Positions 1 through 8,077 of a stretch of 14,140 bases of DNA are shown piece after piece. Numbering within the stretch: position 1 is the first letter of the stretch; each line of letters starts with the position of its first letter. The notes under the pieces are model-generated. The model was not told where the DNA came from, did no database searches, and was given only the letters and a program-made list of their open reading frames with translations. The position numbers and the translations under genes are program-made. Source of the stretch: an uncultured Lachnospiraceae bacterium (GTDB lineage Bacteria; Bacillota; Clostridia; Lachnospirales; Lachnospiraceae); the NCBI GenBank assembly GCA_902796045.1, contig CADBNQ010000192.1, forward strand, positions 1 through 14,140, in the 5' to 3' direction.

Positions 1-291
1 CCAGGGGTGGACAAGGCCGGCTGCCCACAAGAGCCCGGTCATGAAAAAGAAGGTGCCAAGGACGATCACCAGGGTCAGTATATACCCGGCAAACAGCTCC
101 GCGCTGACCTTTCTCTCCCTTTTTTCCTCAAGCACCTGGTCCATGGGACAGCCGTAGATCAGGTGCAAAAGCCCATTTTTTATCTTATCAATAAACCATC
201 CGATGATCTGGACAGGGTGGATGAGCCTGTGGGGGTCCCCCAGGATCAGGTCCATGACAAAGCCCAGTATCATGGCATATATCAGTTTCAT
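1..291 (-). CDS. cbiB: Adenosylcobinamide-phosphate synthase CbiB, N-terminal part (runs off left edge)
   Basis: The first 97 codons are present; the gene continues beyond position 1. The protein opens with a hydrophobic stretch (about residues 1-17) carrying the family signature, visible as DLILGDPHRLIHPVQIIGW at residues 14-32. A second strongly hydrophobic segment starts near residue 68. CbiB is an integral membrane protein that joins an aminopropanol-type arm to adenosylcobyric acid, giving adenosylcobinamide (phosphate). The start at 291 lies 23 bases after the cbiA stop, and an AGGA about ten bases upstream is only a weak ribosome binding site. The next Met, residue 7, has no better site. 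As the last visible gene of the operon it follows the corrin amidase, matching its later place in the pathway. The family call is firm; the C-terminal two thirds cannot be judged. Confidence 0.9.
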   Translation of the reverse strand, partial: MKLIYAMILGFVMDLILGDPHRLIHPVQIIGWFIDKIKNGLLHLIYGCPMDQVLEEKRERKVSAELFAGYILTLVIVLGTFFFMTGLLWAAGLVHPW

Positions 292-314
292 ATCTTTCGT
301 ATCCTATGCCTTCC

Positions 315-1679
315 TCATGAGCTGGAAAGCTCTGCGGCCATCTCCACGAAACGGCCGGCAAGATCCTTACAGTTGTGGAAATAAAAATGGGGATAGCCGG
401 CAAAGACCCGGTCCTTCACGTAGATCCCTTCCCAGCTTCGTCCTGTTGCCTTCTTCATCAGGCAGGCATCTCCCCGCCTGTGCGCTCTGGAATAATGGAA
501 TTCATGGGCGCGGATCACGGTGCCCTTGTCAAAATAAGCCGTATCTTTCAGGGCCTCCACATAGACATAGCCAAAATCCATAGACAGGCGCCTGGTCATC
601 TCCACATCTGTATCAACCAGAGCCAGCATGGGCATGGCACTTCCGTCGGTCTCTATCAGGTTCTCGCAGGAATACATAAATCCCCCGCACTCTGCAAAGA
701 CCGGGCATCCTCTTCTTACGGCGTCCCGGATGGCTGCTCTCATGGAAACGTTCATGGACAGGTTTCTCCGGTAAGTCTCGGGATATCCTCCGCCAAGGTA
801 GATGCCCCCGGTCCCCTCCGGCAGCTCTGTATCCCTGGTGGGGCTGAAATAGACGAGCTCTGCCCCAAGCTGTTCAAGGATCTCCAGGTTCTCCCTGTAA
901 TAAAAACAGAAGGCCTTGTCCCAGGCCACTGCGATCCTGGCTCTCTTCGCCGGCAATGCCGGAGCTTCCACGACAGGAAGGGGGCTGGCTTTCCTTCCGA
1001 TCTCCAGGAGAAGGTTCAGGTCTATGCAGGAGGCTGCCGTCACACCCAGGAGGGTGATGACTTCATCCAGATTGGTGATCTCGGCTGCTGTCATCAGGCC
1101 CAGGTGGCGGCTCCCGATATGGATCCCTTCTGTCTCCGGGAAATAGCCCACTGCCCTAATGCCAAGCTCCTCCTCGATCACGGGCTTCATCATGCCAAAA
1201 AGGCCCTTGCTGCAGCGGTTTAGTATCACACCCTTAACCGGGTTGTCCCGGTAGGCAAGCATGCCCTTGATCAAAGGGATCATGGTATGGGACATCCCCT
1301 TCACATTGAGGATCAGGATGACGGGGGACATGGTGGCGACAGAGACAGTATGGGTACTCTTCTCACAGGAAACACCGATCCCGTCATAGTAGCCCATGAC
1401 ACCCTCTGTCACAGTAAAATCTGCCTTCCGGCTGTCCTTTGCCATCAGATACCTCAGGTCCTCCTCTGTCGAAAAGAAAGGGTCCAGGTTCCGGCAGTCC
1501 ATCCCTGTGATATGGCTGTGCAGCATGGGGTCGATATAATCCGGCCCGCATTTATATGACTGGATCTTCAATCCTTTATCTGTAAGTGCCTTGAGGATGC
1601 CGCAGGTGATGCTGGTCTTCCCGCAGCCGCTGTTGGCTCCGGCGATCAGGATCCTGGGCATGTTTTCTTTGCTGGTCAT
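315..1679 (-). CDS. cbiA: Cobyrinic acid a,c-diamide synthase (glutamine-hydrolysing)
   Basis: The 454-residue protein has the usual two-part layout of CbiA. An N-terminal ATP-binding (dethiobiotin synthetase-like) domain has a P-loop, GANSGCGKTS, at residues 14-23 and the family motif KCGPDYIDP near 43-51. A C-terminal class I glutamine amidotransferase-like domain has its nucleophile in ECGGFMY (Cys331) and a partner histidine in the YPHFYFH motif (His431 or His435). It amidates the a and c acetate side chains of cobyrinate using glutamine and ATP, in the cytoplasm. Its ATG overlaps the cbiJ stop as ATGA, and an AGGAG lies in the end of cbiJ five bases before the start, so translation is probably coupled. 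An internal Met7 also precedes the P-loop but has no ribosome binding site. Length is normal and all key residues are visible. Confidence 0.96.
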   Translation of the reverse strand: MTSKENMPRILIAGANSGCGKTSITCGILKALTDKGLKIQSYKCGPDYIDPMLHSHITGMDCRNLDPFFSTEEDLRYLMAKDSRKADFTVTEGVMGYYDGIGVSCEKSTHTVSVATMSPVILILNVKGMSHTMIPLIKGMLAYRDNPVKGVILNRCSKGLFGMMKPVIEEELGIRAVGYFPETEGIHIGSRHLGLMTAAEITNLDEVITLLGVTAASCIDLNLLLEIGRKASPLPVVEAPALPAKRARIAVAWDKAFCFYYRENLEILEQLGAELVYFSPTRDTELPEGTGGIYLGGGYPETYRRNLSMNVSMRAAIRDAVRRGCPVFAECGGFMYSCENLIETDGSAMPMLALVDTDVEMTRRLSMDFGYVYVEALKDTAYFDKGTVIRAHEFHYSRAHRRGDACLMKKATGRSWEGIYVKDRVFAGYPHFYFHNCKDLAGRFVEMAAELSSS

Positions 1680-2392
1680 AGTTTCTCCTGTCCGGGTCTT
1701 TTTATGATGATCATGGGGATCCCCGCCTCCTTGCAGGCAGCGACCTTGATATCGACTCCCCCGGTCTTTCCGCTGTCCTTGCTGACAAGGACCCTGGCAT
1801 CTGTCTGCCGGATCAGCCGGAGATTGTCCTCCACAGTGTAGGGGGGCATCTCCCCGAAGACATGGTCTGCGGGATATCCTGCCTTCCGGCAGCCCTCGTA
1901 GGAAGCCTCATTGTCAAGGACCCGGATGTAAACCCGGTCTTTTGCATCCTTCACACCCTCCGCGTAAGTCCCGGCAGTATTGACCCCCGTTGTAAGGAGG
2001 ATGCTTCCGGCGATCCCGTTCAGCTTCTCCACCGCTTCCCCGACATCTGCCACATAGATGATCTGGTCATAATCATAGACCAGCTGGCTTCTCTCATATC
2101 TCCTGTAGGGGATCCGGTGTCTGGCAGCCGCCTTTTTGACAGTCTCGGTGACGATCCTGGCAAAAGGATGGGAGGCATCGATGACCTCCCCGCACGGATT
2201 CTCAGAAAAGAGGGCATAAAAGCCCTCTTCGTCCAGCCGGCCGGTATGGATATCGATGGCATACTCTTCAAGCATCTGGGCGCCTAGGTCTGTGGCAACA
2301 CAGGCCAGGACCTTATGTCCTGCCTTCAGCTCCTCTTCGATGACCTGGCGGGATTCACTTGTTCCGGCGATCACTACGCTATCGTAATACAT
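1676..2392 (-). CDS. cbiJ: Cobalt-precorrin-6A reductase
   Basis: The 238-residue protein matches the CbiJ/CobK family in length and motifs: an N-terminal nucleotide-binding start, VVIAGTSESR (residues 6-15), the hallmark DASHPFA at 72-78, and the C-terminal SKDSGKTGG at 204-212. The enzyme uses NAD(P)H to reduce one double bond of the macrocycle, turning cobalt-precorrin-6A into 6B, before the CbiE/CbiT methylations. It is soluble with no signal peptide. The start at 2392 has GAGG about five bases upstream. It follows cbiL after a 49-base spacer that holds a stem-loop, and its stop overlaps the cbiA start by four bases. After the GG of the C-terminal motif the sequence reads VDIK, whereas I recall an acidic residue before the lysine in many relatives. 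I treat that as ordinary variation. Confidence 0.94.
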   Translation of the reverse strand: MYYDSVVIAGTSESRQVIEEELKAGHKVLACVATDLGAQMLEEYAIDIHTGRLDEEGFYALFSENPCGEVIDASHPFARIVTETVKKAAARHRIPYRRYERSQLVYDYDQIIYVADVGEAVEKLNGIAGSILLTTGVNTAGTYAEGVKDAKDRVYIRVLDNEASYEGCRKAGYPADHVFGEMPPYTVEDNLRLIRQTDARVLVSKDSGKTGGVDIKVAACKEAGIPMIIIKRPGQEKL

Positions 2393-2411
2393 GGTTTCCT
2401 CACTATCAACC

Positions 2412-2431
2412 GGAATCGCATCGTCGATTCC
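2412..2431 (-). other. Stem-loop in the cbiL-cbiJ spacer
   Basis: Perfect 7-base arms, GGAATCG and CGATTCC, enclose a six-base loop in the 49-base spacer between cbiL and cbiJ. No T-rich run follows, and the cbiJ ribosome binding site lies just downstream, so it does not look like an intrinsic terminator. It could be a transcript-stability or processing element or could tune cbiJ translation. A second dyad with 7-base arms around one base, at 2437-2451, spans the cbiL stop codon. The pairing is seen directly; any function is inference. Confidence 0.4.
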
Positions 2432-2441
2432 TCGTCAGAGA

Positions 2442-3137
2442 TCAGATCTCTTTCTTTATGATCATTGTGGTAAAATATCCATACTCCTTATCCGGCAGGA
2501 TGGGGCCAACATACTCCCCTTCCATGCCGACATTGCTGATGATCACGGCATTGTTTTCCTTGCCTCTGGCCTTCAGGATGTCATAGATGGCTTTCACATG
2601 ATTGCCCACCTTCATGATGACAAGGTTTTCGAAGACATCCAGGACCTTTACGACCTCATCCACGCCCTTCAGGGAAGGGATCACGCCAAAGCCGTCATTG
2701 CCTTCCACGATGGAGATGTTGGCTTTGCTGGCTCCCGCGCAGAAAGCCGGGATGCCGGACACCATCTCCACATCATAGCCTGCCTCCAGGAGCGGCTTGT
2801 GGATGTAGGAATAGGTACTGTAGATACCGATGTCACCAAGGACAATCATGGCCAGGGTCTTGCCCTCATCCAGAAGCTTCTTCACCTCAGCGGTGGCTGC
2901 GGCACGGTCATCCTCCCTGACAGACAGGTCTTTGTTCATGGAAAATACCACTTCATAGATCTTCTCATCCGGAATCTCCACTGCGCCCCTGGCAATCTCC
3001 AGGGCGACACACTCTTCACCGCGCTTCTTCACCGGGATCACCAGGATGTCGCACTCCTTGATCAGCCTTACAGCCTTCAATGTCATTAATTCTGAATCTC
3101 CGGGACCCACCCCGATGCCGTACAGTTTACCTTTCAT
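2442..3137 (-). CDS. cbiL: Cobalt-precorrin-2 (cobalt-factor II) C20-methyltransferase
   Basis: The 231-residue protein belongs to the SAM-dependent tetrapyrrole methylase family. The N-terminal GIGVGPGDSELMTLKA (residues 7-22) is the first family motif, and VLGDIGIYSTYSY (99-111) is the second, with the ST-Y pattern typical of the CbiL/CobI subgroup. It methylates C20 of the cobalt-containing precorrin-2-level ring, the first methylation after cobalt insertion. In keeping with this, cbiL directly follows cbiK, the cobaltochelatase, after a 42-base AT-rich spacer. A clear AAGGAG sits seven bases before the ATG. The length is typical and there is no signal peptide, so it acts in the cytoplasm. 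The alternative reading, a cobalt-independent CobI of the aerobic route, is disfavoured by the CbiK/CbiD context. Confidence 0.94.
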   Translation of the reverse strand: MKGKLYGIGVGPGDSELMTLKAVRLIKECDILVIPVKKRGEECVALEIARGAVEIPDEKIYEVVFSMNKDLSVREDDRAAATAEVKKLLDEGKTLAMIVLGDIGIYSTYSYIHKPLLEAGYDVEMVSGIPAFCAGASKANISIVEGNDGFGVIPSLKGVDEVVKVLDVFENLVIMKVGNHVKAIYDILKARGKENNAVIISNVGMEGEYVGPILPDKEYGYFTTMIIKKEI

Positions 3138-3179
3138 GATTATTCTCCTTATATATTCGCACTTGTATTCTTTAGTGAC

Positions 3180-3971
3180 TTATTGTATTGGTTCCTCGAG
3201 ACTTTTTTTCGCATGTTCGACAAAGAGGCCGGCGATGGCATCGATCTCCCCGATTCCTTTCAGGATGACCTCTGTCTCATATCCGTCCCTCTCCATCCTG
3301 GACTGCCAGGAGTCTTCGCCGTCTCCTGCCAGGTCATTTCTGGCATGGTCCCCGGCCACGATCAGGAGGGGCATCATGTAAACCTTTCTGATCCCCTTTC
3401 TGACGAAACGACGCCTGATATAATCAGCCTCCGGAAACCCTTCTACCGTGCCGATAAATGCATTGTTATATCCCAGGTCTCTTAAGACATGCTCCATCTT
3501 GTTGTAGGTCCTGTCCGCAGCATGTCTGGTCCCGTGCCCCATCAGGAGGAAGGCTTCATCCTCCGGCAGGGGACAGGGTACCTGCTGCATGACGATCTCG
3601 GCCACCTTCTCATAATCTTCTTCTGTGGTCAGGAGGGGCTTGCCTATACAGAAGGACTTGAAATCATCCTTGTAGGGAAGGATCATATCGAGCATCTTCT
3701 CGTACTCCAGACCAGGTATGATGTGGGTAGGCTGGCAGATCACTTCCTCATAATTGCCTGCCACCAGCTTCTCAAATACTTCTTCCGGGCTGCTGATCAC
3801 GATGTTCCTGGTTCTGGCCAGCTTGCGTATGATCATCTTTGAGGTAAATGCCCGAAAGAAATCATGGTCCGGAAAGGCACTTTTCAGCTTGTCCTCGACA
3901 TTGGTGATGGCAGGAAAAGCAACATCCACGCTGGTTCCGAAGCTGACAACTACTAATGCTTTCTTGCTCAT
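3180..3971 (-). CDS. cbiK: Sirohydrochlorin cobaltochelatase, anaerobic CbiK type
   Basis: The 263-residue protein begins KKALVVVSFGTS, the usual start of the CbiK family. It carries two metal-binding histidines at the expected places: His146 in LLMGHGTRH and His209 in VAGDHARND, matching the two catalytic histidines described near 145 and 207 in the Salmonella enzyme. It inserts Co(II) into sirohydrochlorin without ATP, which commits the ring to the anaerobic cobalamin route. There is no signal peptide, unlike the periplasmic CbiK paralogues of sulfate reducers, so it acts in the cytoplasm. A strong AAAGGAGG lies six bases before the ATG. The gap from the cbiET stop is 11 bases. Its presence, with no sign of CobNST, is the main evidence that the operon uses early cobalt insertion. 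Confidence 0.96.
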   Translation of the reverse strand: MSKKALVVVSFGTSVDVAFPAITNVEDKLKSAFPDHDFFRAFTSKMIIRKLARTRNIVISSPEEVFEKLVAGNYEEVICQPTHIIPGLEYEKMLDMILPYKDDFKSFCIGKPLLTTEEDYEKVAEIVMQQVPCPLPEDEAFLLMGHGTRHAADRTYNKMEHVLRDLGYNNAFIGTVEGFPEADYIRRRFVRKGIRKVYMMPLLIVAGDHARNDLAGDGEDSWQSRMERDGYETEVILKGIGEIDAIAGLFVEHAKKSLEEPIQ

Positions 3972-3982
3972 GCTAGCCTCCT

Positions 3983-5236
3983 TTATGCATCCGGGGATCC
4001 GATCATGGCTGTGAAGAGGAGGACCGGATTGTTGGTGTCCATGATATGATAGCTTCCGATCTTTCTTCCCCTGCCGACCGTGACCTGGATCACATCATAG
4101 TCCGGATCATAGTGCCCCAGGGTCTCTCCTGCCTCTGCTATGGTCTCTAAAGTCACGGCAGATACGGTGACCAGGACCTTCCTGTCAAATGAAGCGATCT
4201 GGTCCAGGATCTCCTTGAGCTTTCCGCCGCTTCCTCCCACAAAGACCTTGTCCGGCACCGGAAGCTTCTTTACTTCCTCCGCCGCGTCTCCATGGTGGAT
4301 AAGGAGATGGCCGGCAGAAAATTTCTCTTTGTTCTTTTCGATCAGGGCAACGGCCTGGCTGCTCCGCTCTACCGCGTGCACCTCCCCGAAAGGTGCCTGC
4401 CTGGCACATTCGATGGAGATGGAGCCGGTTCCCGCGCCCACATCCCATATGATATCATCCGGGCGGATCCTCATCTTGTGAAGGATCAGGACCCGGATCT
4501 CCTCTTTTGTCATCGGTGTCCTGTCCCTGACAAAATCCTCATCGGTCAGAAAACAGGGTCTCACCACCTGCCGGGGGGCAGGATTCTTTATCATGGCGAC
4601 GCAAAGGGAAGGAAACTCTTTCCCCGCGATCTCCTCAGGGCTTCCGCTGACCACCATCTCATCTTCATAGGAGAGGTTGGCCCCGGCTGCCACCGTCACG
4701 TCATCAAGTCCATAATCCAGCATGATCCGGGCCAGCCAGGCCGGCCCCTGCTCTTTGCTGCACAGGAAGAAGACCCTGGGGTTCTCCGTCACCGCAAGGG
4801 CTATGGAGCCAGGTGTCCTGGTCCTGCCGTGGACACTGATGATCTGTGCGTCTTCCATGGTCTCTCCGAGAGCGGCCCCCAGCATCTGCAGGGACCCGAT
4901 CCCCGGAAGGATCTGCATCTCCCAGTCCCGGCTGACCGGGTCACCCAGGATGGTCTTGTACAGGCTGTACATGAGAGGATCTCCGCTGACCACCAGGGCG
5001 ACGTCCCTGCCCTCCTTCAGCAGACCGTCAATCTGCGCAAAGGTATCCCTGATCCTGCCCATGGGGCAGAAATCCGGACCACCGGTCTGGTCCTCCCGGC
5101 TGCAGACGGACGCAAGCATGGGCAGGATCCTCCTGGCTGCGATCACGGTATGGGCACTGTTCATACAATCTCTGGCCGCAGGCATCACATAGCCCTCGCT
5201 GCCCGGACCGATCCCGATAATTGTCAGCTTACTCAT
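3983..5236 (-). CDS. cbiET: CbiE-CbiT fusion: cobalt-precorrin-7 C5-methyltransferase and cobalt-precorrin-6B C15-methyltransferase/decarboxylase
   Basis: The 417-residue protein has two enzymes in one chain, as in CobL of the aerobic pathway. Residues 1 to about 215 are the CbiE tetrapyrrole methylase, with GIGPGSEGY at 8-16 and VVSGDPLMYS at 82-91. From about 228 the CbiT part begins with DEDFVRDRTPMTKEEIR and carries a Rossmann-type SAM site, DVGAGTGSISIE, at 265-276. CbiT methylates C15 and removes the ring C acetate carboxyl; CbiE methylates C5. Both modules have a complete SAM-binding motif, so both should be active. The start lies inside the end of cbiD, overlapping it by 8 bases, and its AAGGAGGT site is embedded in the last cbiD codons. 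Separate cbiE and cbiT genes are also common, so the fusion is a lineage trait and not an anomaly. Confidence 0.95.
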   Translation of the reverse strand: MSKLTIIGIGPGSEGYVMPAARDCMNSAHTVIAARRILPMLASVCSREDQTGGPDFCPMGRIRDTFAQIDGLLKEGRDVALVVSGDPLMYSLYKTILGDPVSRDWEMQILPGIGSLQMLGAALGETMEDAQIISVHGRTRTPGSIALAVTENPRVFFLCSKEQGPAWLARIMLDYGLDDVTVAAGANLSYEDEMVVSGSPEEIAGKEFPSLCVAMIKNPAPRQVVRPCFLTDEDFVRDRTPMTKEEIRVLILHKMRIRPDDIIWDVGAGTGSISIECARQAPFGEVHAVERSSQAVALIEKNKEKFSAGHLLIHHGDAAEEVKKLPVPDKVFVGGSGGKLKEILDQIASFDRKVLVTVSAVTLETIAEAGETLGHYDPDYDVIQVTVGRGRKIGSYHIMDTNNPVLLFTAMIGSPDA

Positions 5237-6311
5237 TGATACATACCTCCTTCAGCAGGTCAGGCGTGTTGTCACTCATAGCCAGGATCTCATTATCACT
5301 GTTTAAAAAGAGCACTGCCACATGGGCCATCTCATGGGCCGTCTTCCGGCAGTAGAAGGCTGCCTTCTCGGCCATATCATGCCAGATCCCCATGAGTCCC
5401 TCCTCCTCCACGACCTCCATGGCCTTCTTGGTGGTGAGGCAGTCATAGATCCGGCGGACCGTCCCGATGGACGCGCCATGCAGGGCTGCATGGGTGCATA
5501 TGGTCTCAATCCTGCCGTCAGAAACATGACTGTGGGTGTTCATGGTGCCGGAAGCCACCTTGACAAGCTTTCCGGCAAAGCCTCCGATCAGGATATGGGT
5601 AAAGCCCCGCTCCACCGCCTCCTCGATCATAAATCCTATATAATTGCTGACCTGGAGGATACATTTAAATTCTCCGAAATGTCTTTTAAGGGCGTTCTCC
5701 CCAGTCGTCCCCAGGACAAACAGTATGGCCGTATGTCCCTGCCTGGCATACATATCAAGTTCTGCCAGCAGGGAATCCTTCATGGCCTCCTCGCTCATGG
5801 GCCGGACGATGCCGGTGGTCCCCAGGACAGACAGGCCATCCACGATCCCCAGCCTGGGATTAAAGGTCTTTCTGGCCAGCTCCCTCCCCGTAGGGATGGA
5901 GACGGTCACGACGGCCGCCCTGGGACCGATGATCTCCCTTAAGGCCTTCTCAGCCATCTGCCGGGGAACGGGGTTGATGGCCGGCTCTCCCACAGGCAGC
6001 TTGAGGCCCTCCTGGGTCACGGTACCGACCCCCTCGCCTCCCACAAAACGGATCTCTCCCTCCTCATCCAGGAGGTCCACTCTTGTGATGATCTCGCTCC
6101 CGTGGGTGACATCCGGATCGTCCCCTGCGTCCTTGATGATGGCGCAGGTGCCGGGTGTCTTGGGGATGACATCCAGGTATAATGTTTTGCCGATCGGCGT
6201 ATCCACCCGGATCACATCCGGACATTTCCCGGTGGTCAGCCAGACAGCGGCGGCCGCTGCCCCTCCGGTCATGCAGGAGCCGGTGGAAACACCTTCTCTA
6301 AGTTTTTTCAT
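5229..6311 (-). CDS. cbiD: Cobalt-precorrin-5B C1-methyltransferase
   Basis: The 360-residue protein shows the CbiD signatures in order: GVSTGSCMTGGAAAAA at 7-22, DAGDDPDVTHG at 61-71, GGEGVGTVT at 91-99, VGEPAINPVPR at 107-117, GTTGIVRPMS at 164-173 and GGFAGKLVKVA at 243-253. CbiD is the SAM-dependent methylase acting at C1 of the ring and is particular to the anaerobic route. It works on the product of CbiG, which is not found in this window. The ATG is 17 bases after the cbiC stop. The sequence before it is A-rich with only a distant GGA, much weaker than neighbouring sites, so translation may depend on ribosomes finishing cbiC. No alternative start is visible between the cbiC stop and this ATG. 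The 3' end overlaps cbiET by 8 bases. Length and motifs are normal. Confidence 0.95.
   Translation of the reverse strand: MKKLREGVSTGSCMTGGAAAAAVWLTTGKCPDVIRVDTPIGKTLYLDVIPKTPGTCAIIKDAGDDPDVTHGSEIITRVDLLDEEGEIRFVGGEGVGTVTQEGLKLPVGEPAINPVPRQMAEKALREIIGPRAAVVTVSIPTGRELARKTFNPRLGIVDGLSVLGTTGIVRPMSEEAMKDSLLAELDMYARQGHTAILFVLGTTGENALKRHFGEFKCILQVSNYIGFMIEEAVERGFTHILIGGFAGKLVKVASGTMNTHSHVSDGRIETICTHAALHGASIGTVRRIYDCLTTKKAMEVVEEEGLMGIWHDMAEKAAFYCRKTAHEMAHVAVLFLNSDNEILAMSDNTPDLLKEVCINE
5245..5252 (-). promoter_or_regulatory. Strong ribosome binding site for cbiET inside cbiD
   Basis: AAGGAGGT, close to a perfect anti-SD complement, lies eight bases before the cbiET ATG. The same bases encode Lys-Glu-Val in the last codons of cbiD. 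It fixes the cbiET start and suggests coupled translation of the two products. Confidence 0.8.
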
Positions 6312-6328
6312 CTTTTTTAAGTCCGCAG

Positions 6329-6955
6329 TTACATCTGGTAAAGCATGGCGTTGCAGATGGTGGCCGCGATATTGCTGCCGCCCTTTCTTCCCCTCGGTAC
6401 GATATAGGGGACCTCTGTCTCCATGATCAGTTCCTTGGACTCCACCACATTGACAAAGCCCACCGGGGCGCCGATGATCAGTGCCGGGCGCAGCCTGCCT
6501 TCCTGAATCAGCTCATAAAGGCGGATCAGGGCAGTAGGCGCATTGCCGATGGCAAAGATCACATTGTCTCCCAGGGCAGCGCCCCGCTCCATGCAGATGG
6601 CCGCTCTGGTGCATCCTCTCTCTTTGGCTTCTTTGGCCACATCCTCATCGGACATATAGCAGTGGGCCTGGCCGCCGAAAGATTCCAGTTTCTTTTTATT
6701 GATGCCGGACCAGGCCATGCGGGTATCCGTCACGATGTGAGCTCCCTTCCTGATGGCCTCCATGCCCAGCTTTGCGGCATCTTTGGAAAAGCAGAGATTA
6801 TCCGCATAATCAAAATCGGCAGAAGTATGGATGCAGCGCTTCACGATGGCAAACTCCGGATCAGGCCAGGTCCTGCCGCCGAGCTCGCTGGTGATGATCT
6901 CCATGCTCCGCTTCTCAATATCTTCAGGTTTCACGATCTGTATTTTATCAAGCAT
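6329..6955 (-). CDS. cbiC: Cobalt-precorrin-8 methylmutase
   Basis: The 208-residue protein is a typical CbiC/CobH. The catalytic histidine is visible as His43 in RCIHTSADFDY (residues 40-50), the same number as in Pseudomonas denitrificans CobH. Other family stretches are VTDTRMAWSGI (75-85), AIGNAPTAL and IGAPVGFVNVVESKE in the C-terminal half. It moves the C11 methyl group to C12, giving cobyrinic acid, the end of the ring-building phase. It acts in the cytoplasm as an SAM-independent isomerase. The ATG is preceded by GGGAGG at a short four-base spacing, 21 bases after the cobT stop. It is followed closely by cbiD. Nothing in length or motifs is odd. Confidence 0.95.
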   Translation of the reverse strand: MLDKIQIVKPEDIEKRSMEIITSELGGRTWPDPEFAIVKRCIHTSADFDYADNLCFSKDAAKLGMEAIRKGAHIVTDTRMAWSGINKKKLESFGGQAHCYMSDEDVAKEAKERGCTRAAICMERGAALGDNVIFAIGNAPTALIRLYELIQEGRLRPALIIGAPVGFVNVVESKELIMETEVPYIVPRGRKGGSNIAATICNAMLYQM

Positions 6956-6976
6956 TTGCCTCCCACCTTTCTATCA

Positions 6977-8035
6977 TCAGTCTAATTCCTCATAGGTTCC
7001 AAAGGCTGTCTGCTCAAAACTCGGCAGCTCCCAGTATGCCTTAAAGGCATAGTCCGCGATGGTAAATCCCATGACAGCGCCTGTCCCTTCCCCGAGACAC
7101 ATATTGGCAAGAATATAGGGCTGCTTGCCCATGGCATCCAAAACCATACGGCCTGCCGGCTCGTTGGAACAGTGGGACGGGAAAAGGTAGGGGTCGCAGG
7201 CAGGGGCGATCTTCACTGCCAGGAGGGCAGCGACCGATGAGATAAAACCATCGATGAAGATAGGCAGTCCCGCTGCGGCAGCCCCGATATAGCATCCCAC
7301 CAGGCCGGCGATGTCAAGACCGCCTACCTTGGACAGGACATCCAGGGGATCGTCCGGGTCCACCTGGTTGATCCTGATGCTCTCCCTGATCACCTCGATC
7401 TTATGCTCGAGGTCCTTGCTGGAGAGTCCTGCTCCTTTTCCGGTCACCTTCTCCACAGACTGGTCGAGAAGGACCGAACAGATGGCGCTGCTGGTGCTGG
7501 TGTTGCCGATGCCCATCTCGCCTGTAGCCAGGACATTGTAGCCCTTCGCCTTGAGGTCATTGACCATCTCGATGCCCACTTCGATGGCCCGGATGGCTTC
7601 TTCCCTGGTCATGGCAGGTCCATGGAGCATGTTGTCAGTTCCGTATTTTATCTTGCGCCTGATCACCCTGGGATTATCCGAATCCGTGGCGATGCCGATA
7701 TCCACGGGATAGACGTCCGCACCGCTCATGCCGGACATGATGCAGATGGTGGCATTGTGTTTGGTCATGTTCTCAGTGACGGTCTTCGTTACCTCCTGGC
7801 CCGTCTGCGTGACCCCCTCTGCTACCACTCCGTTGTCGGCAGCCATGACGATGACTGCCTTCTTACCCATACGCGGTTCCTTGTCCCGGTAGATCCCGGC
7901 GAACTGGATGACCATCTCTTCCAGCCTGCCCAGGCTGTAAAGAGGCTTGCCCAGTGTGTTCCATCTGGCGCGGGTAAAGGCCATGGCCTCCTCGTCAAGA
8001 GGACGGATGGCCGCAATCGTTTCCTTTAGTGACAT
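6977..8035 (-). CDS. cobT: Nicotinate-nucleotide--dimethylbenzimidazole phosphoribosyltransferase
   Basis: The 352-residue protein has the normal CobT length and motifs: MAADNGVVAEGVTQ at 64-77, TGEMGIGNTSTSSA at 171-184, and GEGTGAVMG at 315-323, whose Glu316 corresponds to the catalytic Glu317 of the Salmonella enzyme. It transfers phosphoribosyl from nicotinate mononucleotide to a base, usually 5,6-dimethylbenzimidazole, making alpha-ribazole phosphate for the lower ligand. Anaerobes may attach other benzimidazoles, purines or phenolics, and the sequence alone does not reveal which. ADNGV replaces the ADHGV I recall from enterobacterial CobT. The ATG follows a GAGGGAGAG region. The gene lies downstream of cobS across a 58-base spacer with a stem-loop. 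No bza or bluB gene is seen nearby, so the base source is unknown. Confidence 0.96.
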   Translation of the reverse strand: MSLKETIAAIRPLDEEAMAFTRARWNTLGKPLYSLGRLEEMVIQFAGIYRDKEPRMGKKAVIVMAADNGVVAEGVTQTGQEVTKTVTENMTKHNATICIMSGMSGADVYPVDIGIATDSDNPRVIRRKIKYGTDNMLHGPAMTREEAIRAIEVGIEMVNDLKAKGYNVLATGEMGIGNTSTSSAICSVLLDQSVEKVTGKGAGLSSKDLEHKIEVIRESIRINQVDPDDPLDVLSKVGGLDIAGLVGCYIGAAAAGLPIFIDGFISSVAALLAVKIAPACDPYLFPSHCSNEPAGRMVLDAMGKQPYILANMCLGEGTGAVMGFTIADYAFKAYWELPSFEQTAFGTYEELD

Positions 8036-8059
8036 AGTATTCTCTCCCTCGTATTATCA

Positions 8060-8077
8060 AGACTCGCCCGCGAGTCT
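8060..8077 (-). other. Stem-loop in the cobS-cobT spacer
   Basis: Perfect 7-base arms, AGACTCG and CGAGTCT, enclose a CGGG tetraloop, 16 bases after the cobS stop and 24 bases before the cobT start. The bases that follow (TGATAATACG) are not a T-run, so an intrinsic terminator is unlikely. It may stabilise or mark a processing site in the long operon transcript. This is one of the longest internal gaps in the operon. The structure is seen; the role is inferred. Confidence 0.42.

Noticed and set aside
6312..6318. Slippery-type AAAAAAG heptamer before cbiD
   Set aside because: It lies after the cbiC stop, outside any translated frame, so it cannot cause programmed frameshifting into cbiD.
8060..8077. 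Intrinsic terminator after cobS
   Set aside because: The stem is good, but no T-run follows and the pathway genes continue in the same direction.
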